Shown: positions 16,330 to 25,520, counted from the stretch's first letter. The stretch: 64,000 nucleotides of DNA from Chromatium okenii (GCF_002958735.1 NZ_PPGH01000035.1:460001-524000); one strand, 5' to 3'. A program made the numbers and translations. The notes: generated from the sequence alone by a model not told the origin.

Positions 16330-16590
16330 ATGCACACTTTTCAGTTAAACGCACAGATTAATGAGCATGGTATTTTGTCAGTGGCTTTGCCCAAAGAATG
16401 GGCAAAGCAATCAGTTAATATATTATTGGTTTTAGAACCACAAGCCGATTCAACAGATGCACAACAACGTAAATTAAAATTAAAAGCGTCATTAAATAAT
16501 GCCGTGTCGCTCAACATATTTGATGGCGTGGATGGCGTTGAATGGCAAAAAGTGCAACGACAAGACCGTGCATTGGCTTGGGAAGAATAA
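16330..16590 (+). CDS. antitoxin-like protein upstream of PIN toxin remnant
   Basis: An 86-residue protein starting MHTFQLNAQINEHGILSVAL. AAGGAG at 16319-16324 fits the ATG at 16330 rather than the GTG one codon earlier. It shares the beta-strand-rich start of the preceding gene and has a basic middle (QQRKLKLKAS). The stop codon touches the start of the PIN remnant (TAAATG), the usual linkage of a VapB-like antitoxin with VapC. It appears intact while its toxin is not. Confidence 0.55.
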   Translation: MHTFQLNAQINEHGILSVALPKEWAKQSVNILLVLEPQADSTDAQQRKLKLKASLNNAVSLNIFDGVDGVEWQKVQRQDRALAWEE

Positions 16591-16773
16591 ATGCTCATTG
16601 ACAGCAATTTGATTATTTACGCACTACAACAACGTAAAATGACTTTAGGTGATGCGCTGATTGCCGCAACTTGTTTGGAGTACGATAAAACTTTAGCAAC
16701 TCGCAATACGGTAGATTTTATTTGGATTAAAAACCTTCAAGTCATCAATCCATTGGAAAGGAATTGCCTGTGA
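16591..16773 (+). pseudogene. VapC-like PIN-domain toxin with internal deletion
   Basis: A frame of 60 codons; normal PIN toxins have about 130 residues. The first residues MLIDSNLIIYAL contain the first catalytic Asp and the last part GDALIAATCLEYDKTLATRN contains the late Asp segment. The middle, with the second acidic residues, is absent; the join is near KMTLGDAL (about 16636). The deletion kept the frame. The remaining protein should not be an active RNase. The stop overlaps the start of res. Confidence 0.75.
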
Positions 16774-19571
16774 AAAACATTGATAAACTGATTATTAACA
16801 GCCCTTACCAAGAACCGGCTCAACATTGGGATTACGAACGCGAAACCCGCAATTTTTTGATTAAAAAAGGTCGCCGCCCCGCAGGTTATGTGATAGCCAC
16901 GCCTAACACAAAAGGCTTTGATGATGCAGGCGTGTTTGTTGAAATTGAATTAGTGAATAAAATTCGTCCGCGTGTTAAAGCGTGGCGTGAAGCAGGTTAT
17001 ACCGGCGTGACAGGCATCACCAAGCGATTATTAGCGCATTGGCAAGATGAAACCGAGCGCGAAAACAATAAATTTTTCTTTTGCCAATTAGAAGCCATTG
17101 AAACGTTAATTTGGCTAAACGAAGCCCCTGCCGCTGATAAAGTCGGTATTGATATTCAAGGCGACGGCGGCGCGTTTACTCGCTGGTGTAATAAAATGGC
17201 AACGGGGACAGGCAAAACCATCATCATGGCGATGATTTTGGCTTGGCAGTTTTTAAATAAAATCACCTACCCAAACGATAGCCGATTTAGTAAAAATGCG
17301 TTAATCATTGCGCCGAATTTGACCGTTAATAGCCGTTTACAAGTGTTATTACCAGCACACGAGCAGAACTATTACCAAGCCTTTAACATCGTTCCAACCG
17401 ATTTAATGGACAAATTAAGGCAAGGTAAAATCATTATTCACAATTGGCACAAGTTAGCGTGGGACAACCAAGAAAAAATTGATGCTAAAGTGCAAAAAGG
17501 TCAATTGCGCTCAGTAGATAAACGCCAGCGTATGGAATTAAGCGGCACGGCTTACGCAAAAGAAGTATTACGCGATATGGCAACCGCTAAAAATATCATT
17601 GTCATCAATGACGAAGCTCATCATGCGTGGCGTGTTCCTGCTGAAAGTAAAATCAAAGGCGTTAAAAAAGAAGATATTGAAGAAAGCACAATATGGGTTG
17701 GTGGTTTAGATCGCATTCACGCTACACGCGGCATATTGCACTGTTTTGATTTATCCGCCACTCCATTCGCGCCATCGGGTAAAAAAACCGATGAAGAAGC
17801 GTTATTTTCGTGGATAGTCTCTGATTTTGGCTTGAATGATGCGATTGAATCAGGGCTAGTGAAAACCCCGCGTGTCGTGGTGCGAGATAACAGCATTGTT
17901 ACGGATGATTTGAAATCGCGGCTTTATCACATTTATCGAGATAGTGAAGTTAAAGACGATATAAACCGTAAAGCCGAACCCAGCGAACCCTTACCCGATT
18001 TGTTAATTAACGCTTATTTTTTATTGGGTTTGGATTGGTTGGAAACTAAAAAAGCATGGCAACTGCAAGGGCATAAAATACCACCCGTGATGATTACCGT
18101 TGCCAATCGCACTGAAACATCAGCACGGATTAAATATGCCTTTGAACATCAACAAATTCATATTCCTGAATTATGCGAGTCTGAAAAACTATTACAAATT
18201 GATAGCAAAATTTTAGAGCAAGCAGAAGCAGAAAGCGAAGTCGATGTATCAACCGATGACAATACGGAAGATTTAGAAAACACGCCCAAACTCAGCAAAA
18301 AACAGCAAGCTGAATTGTTGCGATTAACAGTTGATACCGTTGGCAAAGCAGGGCAACCAGGCGAACAGATTCAAAACGTGTTATCAGTGGGAATGTTATC
18401 GGAAGGCTGGGATGCAAAAACCGTTACGCATATCATGGGTTTACGCGCATTTTCTAGCCAATTGTTGTGTGAACAAGTTATCGGTCGCGGTTTACGGCGA
18501 GTGTCTTATGAAGTCGGCAGTGATGGCTTATTCGAGGCGGAATACGTCAATATCTTTGGTGTGCCTTTTACCTTTTTGCCACATGAAGGCGGCGATGATG
18601 TTGCGCCACCACCGCCTTTACCTAAAACAAAAATCGAACCTGTCGCAGAAAAAGCGCGGCACGAGATTAGCTTCCCTAATGTATTGCGTATTGATTCGGT
18701 TTATAAACCCAAACTGACATTAGACTGGGATAAAGTAAAAACCTTAGAGATTGATCCTTATGCTTCAATCACCGAGTTAGAACTAGCAGCAATTATTGCA
18801 GGTAAGCCGAATGATAAAGTCAAAGCGGCAATTGGTTTAGAAAAAATCACCGCAGAAACGCGAGTGCAAACCATTATTTTCAAAGTCGCATCAACGATCT
18901 ATAACGCTGAAAACAGACTGGATTGGAAAGGTAGCAAAGAGATTTTTCTTGCTCAGTTGGTGCGCTTAGTTGAACAATTTATTCAATCTGAAAAAATCCA
19001 AGTGAAACATGATATTTTTCATAGCGATGATTCAAAACGTAAAGTTTTAATTATGCTGAATATGAATAAAATTGTGCAGCATATCTGGACAGAAATCAGA
19101 GCCGAAAACACCGAAAAATTAGTTCCGGTTTTCGATAAAGAAATGCCGATGTTATCAACCGCGAATGTGGGAACGTGGTGGACAAGCAAACCGTGTGAAT
19201 GGTTAAGCAAGTCACACATCAGCCATTGTGTTTATGACAGCAGTTGGGAAGCCAGCGAAGCGTATTTTTTAGAAAAGTCTGAATATGTAAAATCGTTTGT
19301 GAAAAACGACCATTTAGGTTTTGTAATTTTTTATAATGATCAAGGTGTAATCAGAAAATATTACCCTGATTTTATTATTCGCTTGAACAATGGAGAGCAT
19401 CTAATTCTTGAAGTTAAAGGGCAGGATGACCAAAAAAATCAGACCAAACGCGAGTTTTTAAAATCTTGGGTAAATGCCGTTAATGAACAGGGCAGTTTTG
19501 GGCGTTGGCATTGGGATGTGTCACTTTCTCCATCAGATTTGGAAATGATTTTAAGTAAACATTTGAGTTAG
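16770..19571 (+). CDS. res: type III restriction enzyme, helicase-nuclease subunit (Res)
   Basis: A 933-residue Res subunit. The Walker A motif is ATGTGKTI near residue 150, motif II is the DEAH of VINDEAHHAWR near residue 285, and SATPFAPSGK is motif III. QVIGRGLRRVSYEV is motif VI. The C-terminal nuclease part has YPDFIIRLNNGEHLILEVKG, a PD-(D/E)XK site. With Mod it translocates from, and cuts near, unmethylated sites. GTG 16770 is chosen because AAAGGAA lies a proper distance upstream; the TTG at 16764 is too close. It overlaps the PIN remnant by four bases. Confidence 0.92.
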   Translation: MKNIDKLIINSPYQEPAQHWDYERETRNFLIKKGRRPAGYVIATPNTKGFDDAGVFVEIELVNKIRPRVKAWREAGYTGVTGITKRLLAHWQDETERENNKFFFCQLEAIETLIWLNEAPAADKVGIDIQGDGGAFTRWCNKMATGTGKTIIMAMILAWQFLNKITYPNDSRFSKNALIIAPNLTVNSRLQVLLPAHEQNYYQAFNIVPTDLMDKLRQGKIIIHNWHKLAWDNQEKIDAKVQKGQLRSVDKRQRMELSGTAYAKEVLRDMATAKNIIVINDEAHHAWRVPAESKIKGVKKEDIEESTIWVGGLDRIHATRGILHCFDLSATPFAPSGKKTDEEALFSWIVSDFGLNDAIESGLVKTPRVVVRDNSIVTDDLKSRLYHIYRDSEVKDDINRKAEPSEPLPDLLINAYFLLGLDWLETKKAWQLQGHKIPPVMITVANRTETSARIKYAFEHQQIHIPELCESEKLLQIDSKILEQAEAESEVDVSTDDNTEDLENTPKLSKKQQAELLRLTVDTVGKAGQPGEQIQNVLSVGMLSEGWDAKTVTHIMGLRAFSSQLLCEQVIGRGLRRVSYEVGSDGLFEAEYVNIFGVPFTFLPHEGGDDVAPPPPLPKTKIEPVAEKARHEISFPNVLRIDSVYKPKLTLDWDKVKTLEIDPYASITELELAAIIAGKPNDKVKAAIGLEKITAETRVQTIIFKVASTIYNAENRLDWKGSKEIFLAQLVRLVEQFIQSEKIQVKHDIFHSDDSKRKVLIMLNMNKIVQHIWTEIRAENTEKLVPVFDKEMPMLSTANVGTWWTSKPCEWLSKSHISHCVYDSSWEASEAYFLEKSEYVKSFVKNDHLGFVIFYNDQGVIRKYYPDFIIRLNNGEHLILEVKGQDDQKNQTKREFLKSWVNAVNEQGSFGRWHWDVSLSPSDLEMILSKHLS

Positions 19572-19620
19572 TGAGAAGATATAACTGTTTTATCACGGTT
19601 AAATAACGACTGCTCGGCAT

Positions 19621-19650
19621 TGCCATGACATCATGCGCCTATTCATGGCA
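19621..19650. terminator. dispersed hairpin, third copy, after res
   Basis: TGCCATGACA and ATTCATGGCA bracket the loop TCATGCGCCT, with the same preceding AAATAACGACTG-TCGGCATTGCCAT as at 10810-10833. It lies between the converging res and TtcA-like genes. This shows the hairpin is not limited to the DUF1566 module. Confidence 0.55.
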
Positions 19651-19660
19651 ATTCTCACCG

Positions 19661-20413
19661 CTATTCAACATCAATTCTACCCGGCTGCGGCAATTCACCT
19701 TCAACCATGATTGGTTTCAGTGCGTGAAGAATGTTCGCAAATAAATGACGGTGCGCCGTTTCTTCACGAGCAAGCAGAGTTTTCATGTATTCGCGCTGCG
19801 TTGGTTTTGAGAAACAAGCCGGACATGAATCCGCAATCACCGGCAATTCAGCACGCATTGCAAAATCCGCCATTTGGCGCTCGCGGCAATACACCAGCGG
19901 GCGAATAATCCGCACATCTCCAGCTTGATTGGTGTAATGCGCTTTCATGGTTCGCAATTGCCCGCCGTGAAATAGCGACATCAATAAACTTTCCGCCAAA
20001 TCATCCAAATGCTGCCCCAGCGCCAGCACGTTGTAGCCATATTCACGGCATAAGCGATACATAATTCCGCGCTTCATTCGTGAGCAATACGCACAAAACG
20101 CATCGCCGTCCATGTGCGTTTGCGCCTGTTCCAACAGCGGCTGCTGTTCATAATGCCAAGCAATACCGAGACTTGCGTAATAATCTTTGAGCGGCTGCGG
20201 ATCAAAGCCCGGCACTTCTGGATCAACCGTGAGCACTGCCAGCTCAAAGCGCACCGGCGCATAACTGCGCAGATGATTGAGAATATGCAGCAGCGACAAC
20301 GAATCTTTGCCGCCAGACACACCCAGCAAAATCCGATCACCTGCGCCGATCATGCGGAAATCCGCAATCGCCCGCCCGACTTGGCGCAGCAACGATTTGG
20401 GTGGTTTTAGCAT
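19661..20413 (-). CDS. TtcA-like PP-loop tRNA 2-thiolation enzyme
   Basis: A 250-residue protein with the PP-loop motif LLGVSGGKDSLSLL. A Cys pair in FCAYCSRMKRGIMYR and a further Cys pair in DSCPACF fit the iron-sulfur site of the TtcA family. TtcA makes 2-thiocytidine at tRNA position 32 from ATP and a sulfur donor. The ATG at 20413 (MLKPPKSLLRQVGRAIADF) matches the family start. It is shorter than E. coli TtcA (about 310 residues) and lacks the C-terminal tail, so a related thiolase with another target is possible. Its start overlaps the end of the phosphoesterase gene, indicating an operon. Confidence 0.8.
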   Translation of the reverse strand: MLKPPKSLLRQVGRAIADFRMIGAGDRILLGVSGGKDSLSLLHILNHLRSYAPVRFELAVLTVDPEVPGFDPQPLKDYYASLGIAWHYEQQPLLEQAQTHMDGDAFCAYCSRMKRGIMYRLCREYGYNVLALGQHLDDLAESLLMSLFHGGQLRTMKAHYTNQAGDVRIIRPLVYCRERQMADFAMRAELPVIADSCPACFSKPTQREYMKTLLAREETAHRHLFANILHALKPIMVEGELPQPGRIDVE

Positions 20414-20970
20414 GAAGAAATAACGCTCGCGTAATGGCTTAAATGCGGATTTAACGGAGACGGCGCATAACGATAAGTCTCGATTTGCCAAGCAGTTGGC
20501 GTTGCCGTCAACACCATGCACGACGGTCCGCCGTGAGTACGAATACGTCCCGCTGCGCCCGGATTGAGCACCCATGGAACGCTTGTTGTATCCAGCGCCA
20601 GCCGATGACTGTGACCGTAAACAATCGCCCGCGCTTGCGGAAATCGCGCCCGCAACAAGCGATGCCGCTCTCGCGCTGTGGTTTGATGACCGTGAATCGC
20701 CATCAACTTTCCGCCCGGCAGCGCCAGCTCGAACCATTCAGGAAGATGCACCAGTAAACGCCGATCCGGTTCCGGCCATTTGGACGCAATATCGTTGTTG
20801 CCAAACACCGCCAGCACACGCCCCAAACGCGGTTGCAGTTGCGCCAAAATTGCGATGCCACCGATGTCGCCGCTGTGCACGGCCAAATCACAATGCGTCA
20901 CCAGATGTTGAATCCGCGCATCCAGCACACTGTGCGTATCGGACAGCAACGCCACCCGCACCCGTGTCAT
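20407..20970 (-). CDS. calcineurin-like metallophosphoesterase (YfcE/MJ0936 type)
   Basis: A 187-residue phosphodiesterase. The metal-binding residues are in LLSDTHS (D-x-H), VHSGDIGG (GD), VFGNNDI (GNND), AIHGHQ and VYGHSHR (GHSH), in the family order. Proteins of this group hydrolyse phosphodiesters with Mn or Ni in vitro; the natural substrate is unknown. The ATG at 20970 gives MTRVRVALLSDTH, the usual family start; a TTG at 21000 would add ten residues. It lies between the oxidoreductase and TtcA-like genes in one leftward run. Confidence 0.85.
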   Translation of the reverse strand: MTRVRVALLSDTHSVLDARIQHLVTHCDLAVHSGDIGGIAILAQLQPRLGRVLAVFGNNDIASKWPEPDRRLLVHLPEWFELALPGGKLMAIHGHQTTARERHRLLRARFPQARAIVYGHSHRLALDTTSVPWVLNPGAAGRIRTHGGPSCMVLTATPTAWQIETYRYAPSPLNPHLSHYASVISSC

Positions 20971-21001
20971 CCCAGCAATGTCCAGCGGTTTCGCCGCCAA
21001 T

Positions 21002-22009
21002 TTAATTCAACACCAGCGCCAGCTTACCGGTCACATGTCCCAACTCAATTTGCCGATGCGCGTCTGCTGCCTGCGCCAGCGGGAACGTTTCTGACACGAC
21101 AATCCGCAACGCGCCGCGTTCAACTAACGCCGCGCAGCGATTGAGAATGTCGCCCTGATGCGCCAGCGCGGTCGGCAAATTGCGCAATTGCGGCGTCAAC
21201 ATCAACGTCAAACTCAGGCGCAGATTTCGCATCCGCGCTTCTTTCAAATTCAGCGCCGCGCTGGGATCAAGAATTGTCACCAAATCGCCGTAATGCGCCA
21301 CCAGCGGAATGGTTTGTTGAAACACTGCGGGGCCGATCGTATCGAACGCAATGTCCACGCCGCGCCCGTTTGTCCACTCCAGCACTGCATTTTCAACATT
21401 TTCCTCGCGGTAATTGATGCAGCGTTCTGCGCCCAGCGCCTGCGCCAATGCCGCTTTTTCCGCGCTGCTGACCGTGGTGCAAACCCGCGCTCCAGCCGCA
21501 ACCGCCAATTGAATCGCCACATGCCCGACACCACCCGCGCCGCCGTGAATCAGCACCTGCTGCCCAGCGGCAATCCGCGCTCGATCATGCAGCGCCTCCC
21601 ACGCAGTGATTAAAACCAACGGCGCAGCGCCAGCTTCGCTCATGGTCAATGCTGGCGGTTTTGGTTGCGCAAGTGCCTGATCAATCACGCGATATTCCGC
21701 ATAATTGCCCGCTGCGCCACCGAGTCCGCCGTGACAAAACCAGACTGCATCGCCGGGCTGAAACCGCGTCACCGCAGCGCCGACTGCTTCAATGACTCCC
21801 GCGCCGTCGCAGCCGAGAATCGCTGGGAATCCCGCCGCTAACATCGCGCCATTGCGACGGATTTTGGTATCGACCGGATTAACGCCAGCGGCTGCCAGCT
21901 TGACCAACATCTCGGTCGGCGTGGTGATTTCTGGGCGCTGGCGCTCGACCAGTTGCAGCACTGACGGCTCGCCGGTTTCATGAATTTCAATGGCTTGCAT
22001 CGGTTTCAA
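21002..22009 (-). CDS. zinc-independent medium-chain quinone oxidoreductase-like protein
   Basis: A 335-residue medium-chain dehydrogenase/reductase. The GroES-like first half has LGCDGAGVIEAVG. The Rossmann part holds GGAGGVGHVAIQLA for NAD(P)H binding. The Cys/His ligands of catalytic zinc are absent, placing it with NADPH:quinone reductase and zeta-crystallin. INYREENVENAVLEWT and GRGVDIAFDTIG are typical of the group. The substrate is not predictable. The MKPMQAIEIHETGEPSVL start could be one codon pair shorter (MQAIEIHE). Confidence 0.85.
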   Translation of the reverse strand: MKPMQAIEIHETGEPSVLQLVERQRPEITTPTEMLVKLAAAGVNPVDTKIRRNGAMLAAGFPAILGCDGAGVIEAVGAAVTRFQPGDAVWFCHGGLGGAAGNYAEYRVIDQALAQPKPPALTMSEAGAAPLVLITAWEALHDRARIAAGQQVLIHGGAGGVGHVAIQLAVAAGARVCTTVSSAEKAALAQALGAERCINYREENVENAVLEWTNGRGVDIAFDTIGPAVFQQTIPLVAHYGDLVTILDPSAALNLKEARMRNLRLSLTLMLTPQLRNLPTALAHQGDILNRCAALVERGALRIVVSETFPLAQAADAHRQIELGHVTGKLALVLN

Positions 22010-22021
22010 GCTCCGCAGAGT

Positions 22022-22945
22022 TTAGACTGAACGATTGTAACGATCAGCGACGGTCAACAGCCGCGTGATCGCTTCCACCGCTGGCAGCCGCACTCCGTGC
22101 CGCGCCACTTCGCGCAGCGGTCGCCGATAGAGATATTCGATTTCCAATTCGCGTTTTGCCAAATAATCCAAACGCATACTCGGCGCGTAGGGCTTCATTT
22201 GTGCCGTAGTTTCAAGCAATTGCGCAGGAAAATGATCGGCAAACTGCACTCCGCAGACTGCTGCGCCAGCGACTACTTCCGCCATCAACTGCTCTGCCAA
22301 CGCTCGCGCTTCAGCGTCCGCCATCAGCCCGTCGGTATTCATGCCGAGCAGCACTGACAATCCGTTAAACGGGATATTCCACAACAACTTACGCCAACGC
22401 GCTGCGGTCAATTCCGGCTGAGATTCCACTGGAACGCCTGCCGCTGCGAACGCGCTCATCAGGCGCGGAATCCACGCTGCGCCGCGTTCGTCAAATGGCG
22501 CAAAACTGACCAAACCATAATCGAGATGGGCGATGTGACCGGGCGCAATTTTGTTGGAACACAGAAAACATAATCCAGCAATCACAATCGCTTGCGGAAA
22601 GGCAGCGGCTAATTCTGCTTCCGCCGTCAAGCCGTTTTGCAGATTCAACAGCACCGTGCCGTCGTGCACCAACGGCGCGAGCAGTTCCGGCAGCAGATGA
22701 TTCTGGGTGGTTTTCAACGCGATGCAGACGACATCGGACGGCGGAATCGCGTCGCTGGCGGCATACACCGCGACCGGCTGGTGGTGCAAATTGCCGAGCG
22801 GCGAATCGACACGCAGCCCGTGCTCACGTATGAATTCAACGTCGCTGTGCGCGATAAATTGCACGGTTGCGCCGCTGTGCAGCAGCCGCGAGCCGTAAAA
22901 GCCGCCGAGTGCGCCAGTGCCGAGAATGGTGAAAGTGGGCGTCAT
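22022..22945 (-). CDS. panE: 2-dehydropantoate 2-reductase-like protein
   Basis: A protein of about 307 residues of the ketopantoate reductase family. The N-terminus MTPTFTILGTGALGGFYGSR has the NADP-binding G-x-G-x-x-G. DVVCIALKTTQNHLL and NLQNGLTAEAEL follow as in PanE. WRKLLWNIPFNGLSVLLG carries the conserved Lys-Asn region. PanE makes pantoate for coenzyme A; coaBC lies elsewhere in the window. Paralogues of unclear substrate are common, so the symbol is tentative. ATG 22945 gives the standard start; 22954 would add MNC. Confidence 0.75.
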   Translation of the reverse strand: MTPTFTILGTGALGGFYGSRLLHSGATVQFIAHSDVEFIREHGLRVDSPLGNLHHQPVAVYAASDAIPPSDVVCIALKTTQNHLLPELLAPLVHDGTVLLNLQNGLTAEAELAAAFPQAIVIAGLCFLCSNKIAPGHIAHLDYGLVSFAPFDERGAAWIPRLMSAFAAAGVPVESQPELTAARWRKLLWNIPFNGLSVLLGMNTDGLMADAEARALAEQLMAEVVAGAAVCGVQFADHFPAQLLETTAQMKPYAPSMRLDYLAKRELEIEYLYRRPLREVARHGVRLPAVEAITRLLTVADRYNRSV

Positions 22946-22969
22946 GCAGTTCACCGCTGTAGCCGCAAA

Positions 22970-23359
22970 TTAAGGCAGTTGCACCGGCGTGGGCGGTTCC
23001 CAGCCCACGGCGCGATGTTCAGCAATAACCGTGGTGAAAATCCCGCCGCGCACGTTGAACTCGGCAGTCAGGCGCATGAAACGCGGTGCGATGGTGACGA
23101 CCAGATCGCTGAGGATGCGATTGGTGATTGCCTCGTGAAACGCGCCGTCATTCCGATATGACCAGATGTAGTTTTTGAGTGCCTTGAGTTCGATACACAA
23201 CTGATCTGGCACATATTCCAACCGCAATTCGGCAAAATCTGGCTGACCGGTTTTTGGACACAAGCAGGTGAACTCAGGAATCCGCATTCGAATGGTGTAA
23301 TCGCGTTCTTGCTGCGGATTGGGAAAGGTTTCAAGGGTTTTGCTGGGGGCGCTGGGCAT
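22970..23359 (-). CDS. queF: NADPH-dependent preQ0 reductase, short (unimodular) form
   Basis: A 129-residue protein of the tunnel-fold QueF family. It reduces the nitrile of preQ0 to preQ1 on the way to queuosine in t[18 protein letters not shown] contains the catalytic Cys and the downstream Asp. [20 protein letters not shown] with the conserved Glu and His, and NRILSDL, are also typical. The length matches the short type. The gene follows the panE-like gene in direction but sits 15 bases upstream of it. Confidence 0.92.
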   Translation of the reverse strand: MPSAPSKTLETFPNPQQERDYTIRMRIPEFTCLCPKTGQPDFAELRLEYVPDQLCIELKALKNYIWSYRNDGAFHEAITNRILSDLVVTIAPRFMRLTAEFNVRGGIFTTVIAEHRAVGWEPPTPVQLP

Positions 23360-23380
23360 TGATTCAGTCTCGTCAACAAT

Positions 23381-23453
23381 AAAAAGCCCCCTTTGAAAAA
23401 GGGAGCAACCAAAGCCCCCCTTTGCAAAAGGGGGTTGGGGGGATTTGCTTTAG
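23381..23453. repeat. double C-rich/G-rich hairpin repeat
   Basis: Two successive units, AAGCCCCCTTTGAAAAAGGG and AAGCCCCCCTTTGCAAAAGG, each forming a stem between C and G runs. It fills the gap between queF and the gcvR-like gene. Related single units are at 13327-13352 and 24192-24220. It could terminate the gene to its right or be a REP-like repeat. Confidence 0.55.
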
Positions 23454-23989
23454 CCTTTCAGCGGTTCCAGCACTGCGTCGAGATTGAGACCGTCGCAATA
23501 ATCCATGAATTCCTCGCGCAGCCCAGCGATGTGAATATCTGCCGGAATCCCGACGGTGATATGCACTGAAAACATTGGCGTTCCCGTGTGCGCGGCGGCG
23601 TAACTGCTGGTCGCCATATCTTCAATGTTGATTTTTCGGTCGGCAAAGAATCCCGCGAGATTGTTGATGATGCCGGGATGATCCATCGACACCACATCCA
23701 CTGCGTAAGGCAGCAAATTGCGCAAAGTGGCGCGTTCGCTGGTGCGTTTGGAAATGATGATCATTCCCAGCTGGCGCTCTAATTCAGGGAGCGCATTTTC
23801 AATCTTAGCTAACGTATTCCATTTGCCTTCCACCAATAACATCGCCGCAAATTCGCCACCGAGCACGGTCATGCGGCTGTCTTCGATATTGCAGCCATGT
23901 TCCAGCACGGTTTTGGAAAGTTGATTGACGATACCGGGACGGTCTTCGCCGAGTGCTGAGATCACAAGGTAGGTTTTTTGCCGGGTCAT
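23450..23989 (-). CDS. gcvR: glycine cleavage system transcriptional repressor-like ACT protein
   Basis: A 179-residue protein of two ACT domains. The first starts KTYLVISALGEDRPGIVNQL, the second has DVVSMDHPGIINNLAGFFAD. This arrangement is that of GcvR, which binds GcvA and restrains the gcv operon in E. coli; here only the domain layout is seen, and no gcv genes are in the window. ATG 23989 (MTRQKTYLVIS) is chosen; an in-frame start at 24067 would add a 26-residue extension unlike the family. Confidence 0.75.
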   Translation of the reverse strand: MTRQKTYLVISALGEDRPGIVNQLSKTVLEHGCNIEDSRMTVLGGEFAAMLLVEGKWNTLAKIENALPELERQLGMIIISKRTSERATLRNLLPYAVDVVSMDHPGIINNLAGFFADRKINIEDMATSSYAAAHTGTPMFSVHITVGIPADIHIAGLREEFMDYCDGLNLDAVLEPLKG

Positions 23990-24191
23990 AGCTTGGCCAA
24001 AAAGTTGGTGGTTGAGAGGAAAAATCGCGTTATGCGGAAGCAAACGGGTTGCGAGTTTAGCACGCAAAATAAGTTCGGATTTAACTGCAGTATTCTTTGC
24101 TAAAAACGATCTATTTTTTATCGGGACAACACATTAAATAAATCTGTTTTTTGTAAAAAGTAATCTGGACAACTTATTTCAACTGCATCGG

Positions 24192-24220
24192 TTCAACCCC
24201 CTTTTTGTAAAGGGGGCTTC
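24192..24220. terminator. C-rich/G-rich hairpin downstream of PPi-phosphofructokinase
   Basis: CAACCCCCTTTTTGTAAAGGGGGCTT forms a stem AACCCCCTTT/AAAGGGGGCTT. It lies 11 bases past the end of the leftward phosphofructokinase gene. It belongs to the same repeat family as 23381-23453. Confidence 0.5.
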
Positions 24221-24230
24221 ATTCAGGAGT

Positions 24231-25484
24231 TTAAACTTCAAATGCGGTGAGCTTTTTAGCAACTGCCGCATTTTTCAACGTGACGTATTTCGGCAACCCA
24301 TATTCAAACGGCGGGTAATCTTCACCCTGAATAAGCGGTGTTAGATACTGCCGACATAACTCGGTAATTCCAAAACCATCCGCCGAAATGAAATCACGCG
24401 GCATGAATTTCTCCACATTGGCCACATCCGCCAGCGCAGCCATTCCCACTTCCCAAGCGTAGGGCGCGTGATTCAAGCGTTTCACGGTTGGCATCACCGC
24501 ATTATGTCCGGCAAGCGCGAATTCCACACCAGCGCGACCCATCGCATAAGCCTGTTCTACATCGGTTTTTGACGCTAAATGTCGCGCTGCTCGCTGCAAA
24601 TAATCAGCCACTGCCCAATGGAATTTATAACCCGTCGCATCTTTAATGAGATTCGCTACCACTGGTGCTGCCCCGCCGAGTTGCGCATGACCAAACGCAT
24701 CTCGTGTGCCCTGCTCGGCAAGAAAACGTCCGTCGGGATATTTCGCACCTTCAGACACAATAATGGTGCAGAAATCAAATTGCGCGACCTTTTCTTTAAC
24801 CGCAGCAATAAACTGTTCCTGATTGAATTCAATTTCTGGGAATAGAATCAATACGGGAATGTTTTGCGTTTCAATTAATCCACCAGCTGCGGCAATCCAA
24901 CCGGCATGGCGTCCCATGACTTCTAATACAAAAATCTTGGTTGAAGTCCGCGACATCGAACGCACATCAAACGAGGCTTCTAATGCAGAAGTCGCAATGT
25001 ATTTAGCCACCGAACCGAAACCAGGGCAATTGTCAGTAATCGGTAAATCATTATCGACTGTTTTCGGAACGTGAATCGCTTGCACTGGATAACCCAGTGA
25101 TTCCGAAAGTTGCGACACTTTATAACAGGTATCTGCCGAATCACCACCACCGTTATAAAAGAAATAACCGATGTCGTGCGCCTTAAATACCTCAATTAAA
25201 CGCTCATATTCGCGGCGATTAGCATCGAGACTTTTTAATTTATAGCGGCAGGAACCAAATGCACCAGATGGTGTAAAGCGCAGTGCGGCAATTGCTGCAT
25301 CTGATTCCTGACTGGTATCAATTAAATCTTCGGTCAATGCACCAATAATCCCGTTACGACCCGCATAAACATTAGCGATTTTTTCGGGACACCGCCGCGC
25401 TGCTTCAATCACTCCGCAGGCAGAAGCGTTAATCACTGCGGTCACGCCACCAGATTGTGCATAAAAAGCATTTCGTGCAGACAT
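24231..25484 (-). CDS. pfp: pyrophosphate-dependent 6-phosphofructokinase
   Basis: A 417-residue phosphofructokinase. The N-terminal QSGGVTAVINAS and FFYNGGGDSADTC carry the nucleotide/diphosphate site. HVPKTVDNDLPITDNCPGFG has the PKT-x-DND motif with Lys, a mark of the PPi-using enzymes. VMGRHAGWIAAA is also conserved. It converts fructose 6-phosphate and PPi to fructose 1,6-bisphosphate and Pi reversibly, and can serve glycolysis, gluconeogenesis or the Calvin cycle in autotrophs. It ends near the terminator-like repeat at 24192-24220. Confidence 0.9.
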   Translation of the reverse strand: MSARNAFYAQSGGVTAVINASACGVIEAARRCPEKIANVYAGRNGIIGALTEDLIDTSQESDAAIAALRFTPSGAFGSCRYKLKSLDANRREYERLIEVFKAHDIGYFFYNGGGDSADTCYKVSQLSESLGYPVQAIHVPKTVDNDLPITDNCPGFGSVAKYIATSALEASFDVRSMSRTSTKIFVLEVMGRHAGWIAAAGGLIETQNIPVLILFPEIEFNQEQFIAAVKEKVAQFDFCTIIVSEGAKYPDGRFLAEQGTRDAFGHAQLGGAAPVVANLIKDATGYKFHWAVADYLQRAARHLASKTDVEQAYAMGRAGVEFALAGHNAVMPTVKRLNHAPYAWEVGMAALADVANVEKFMPRDFISADGFGITELCRQYLTPLIQGEDYPPFEYGLPKYVTLKNAAVAKKLTAFEV

Positions 25485-25520
25485 CGTATGATTTCCTCGT
25501 GGGTTTTAGTAAACAATAGG

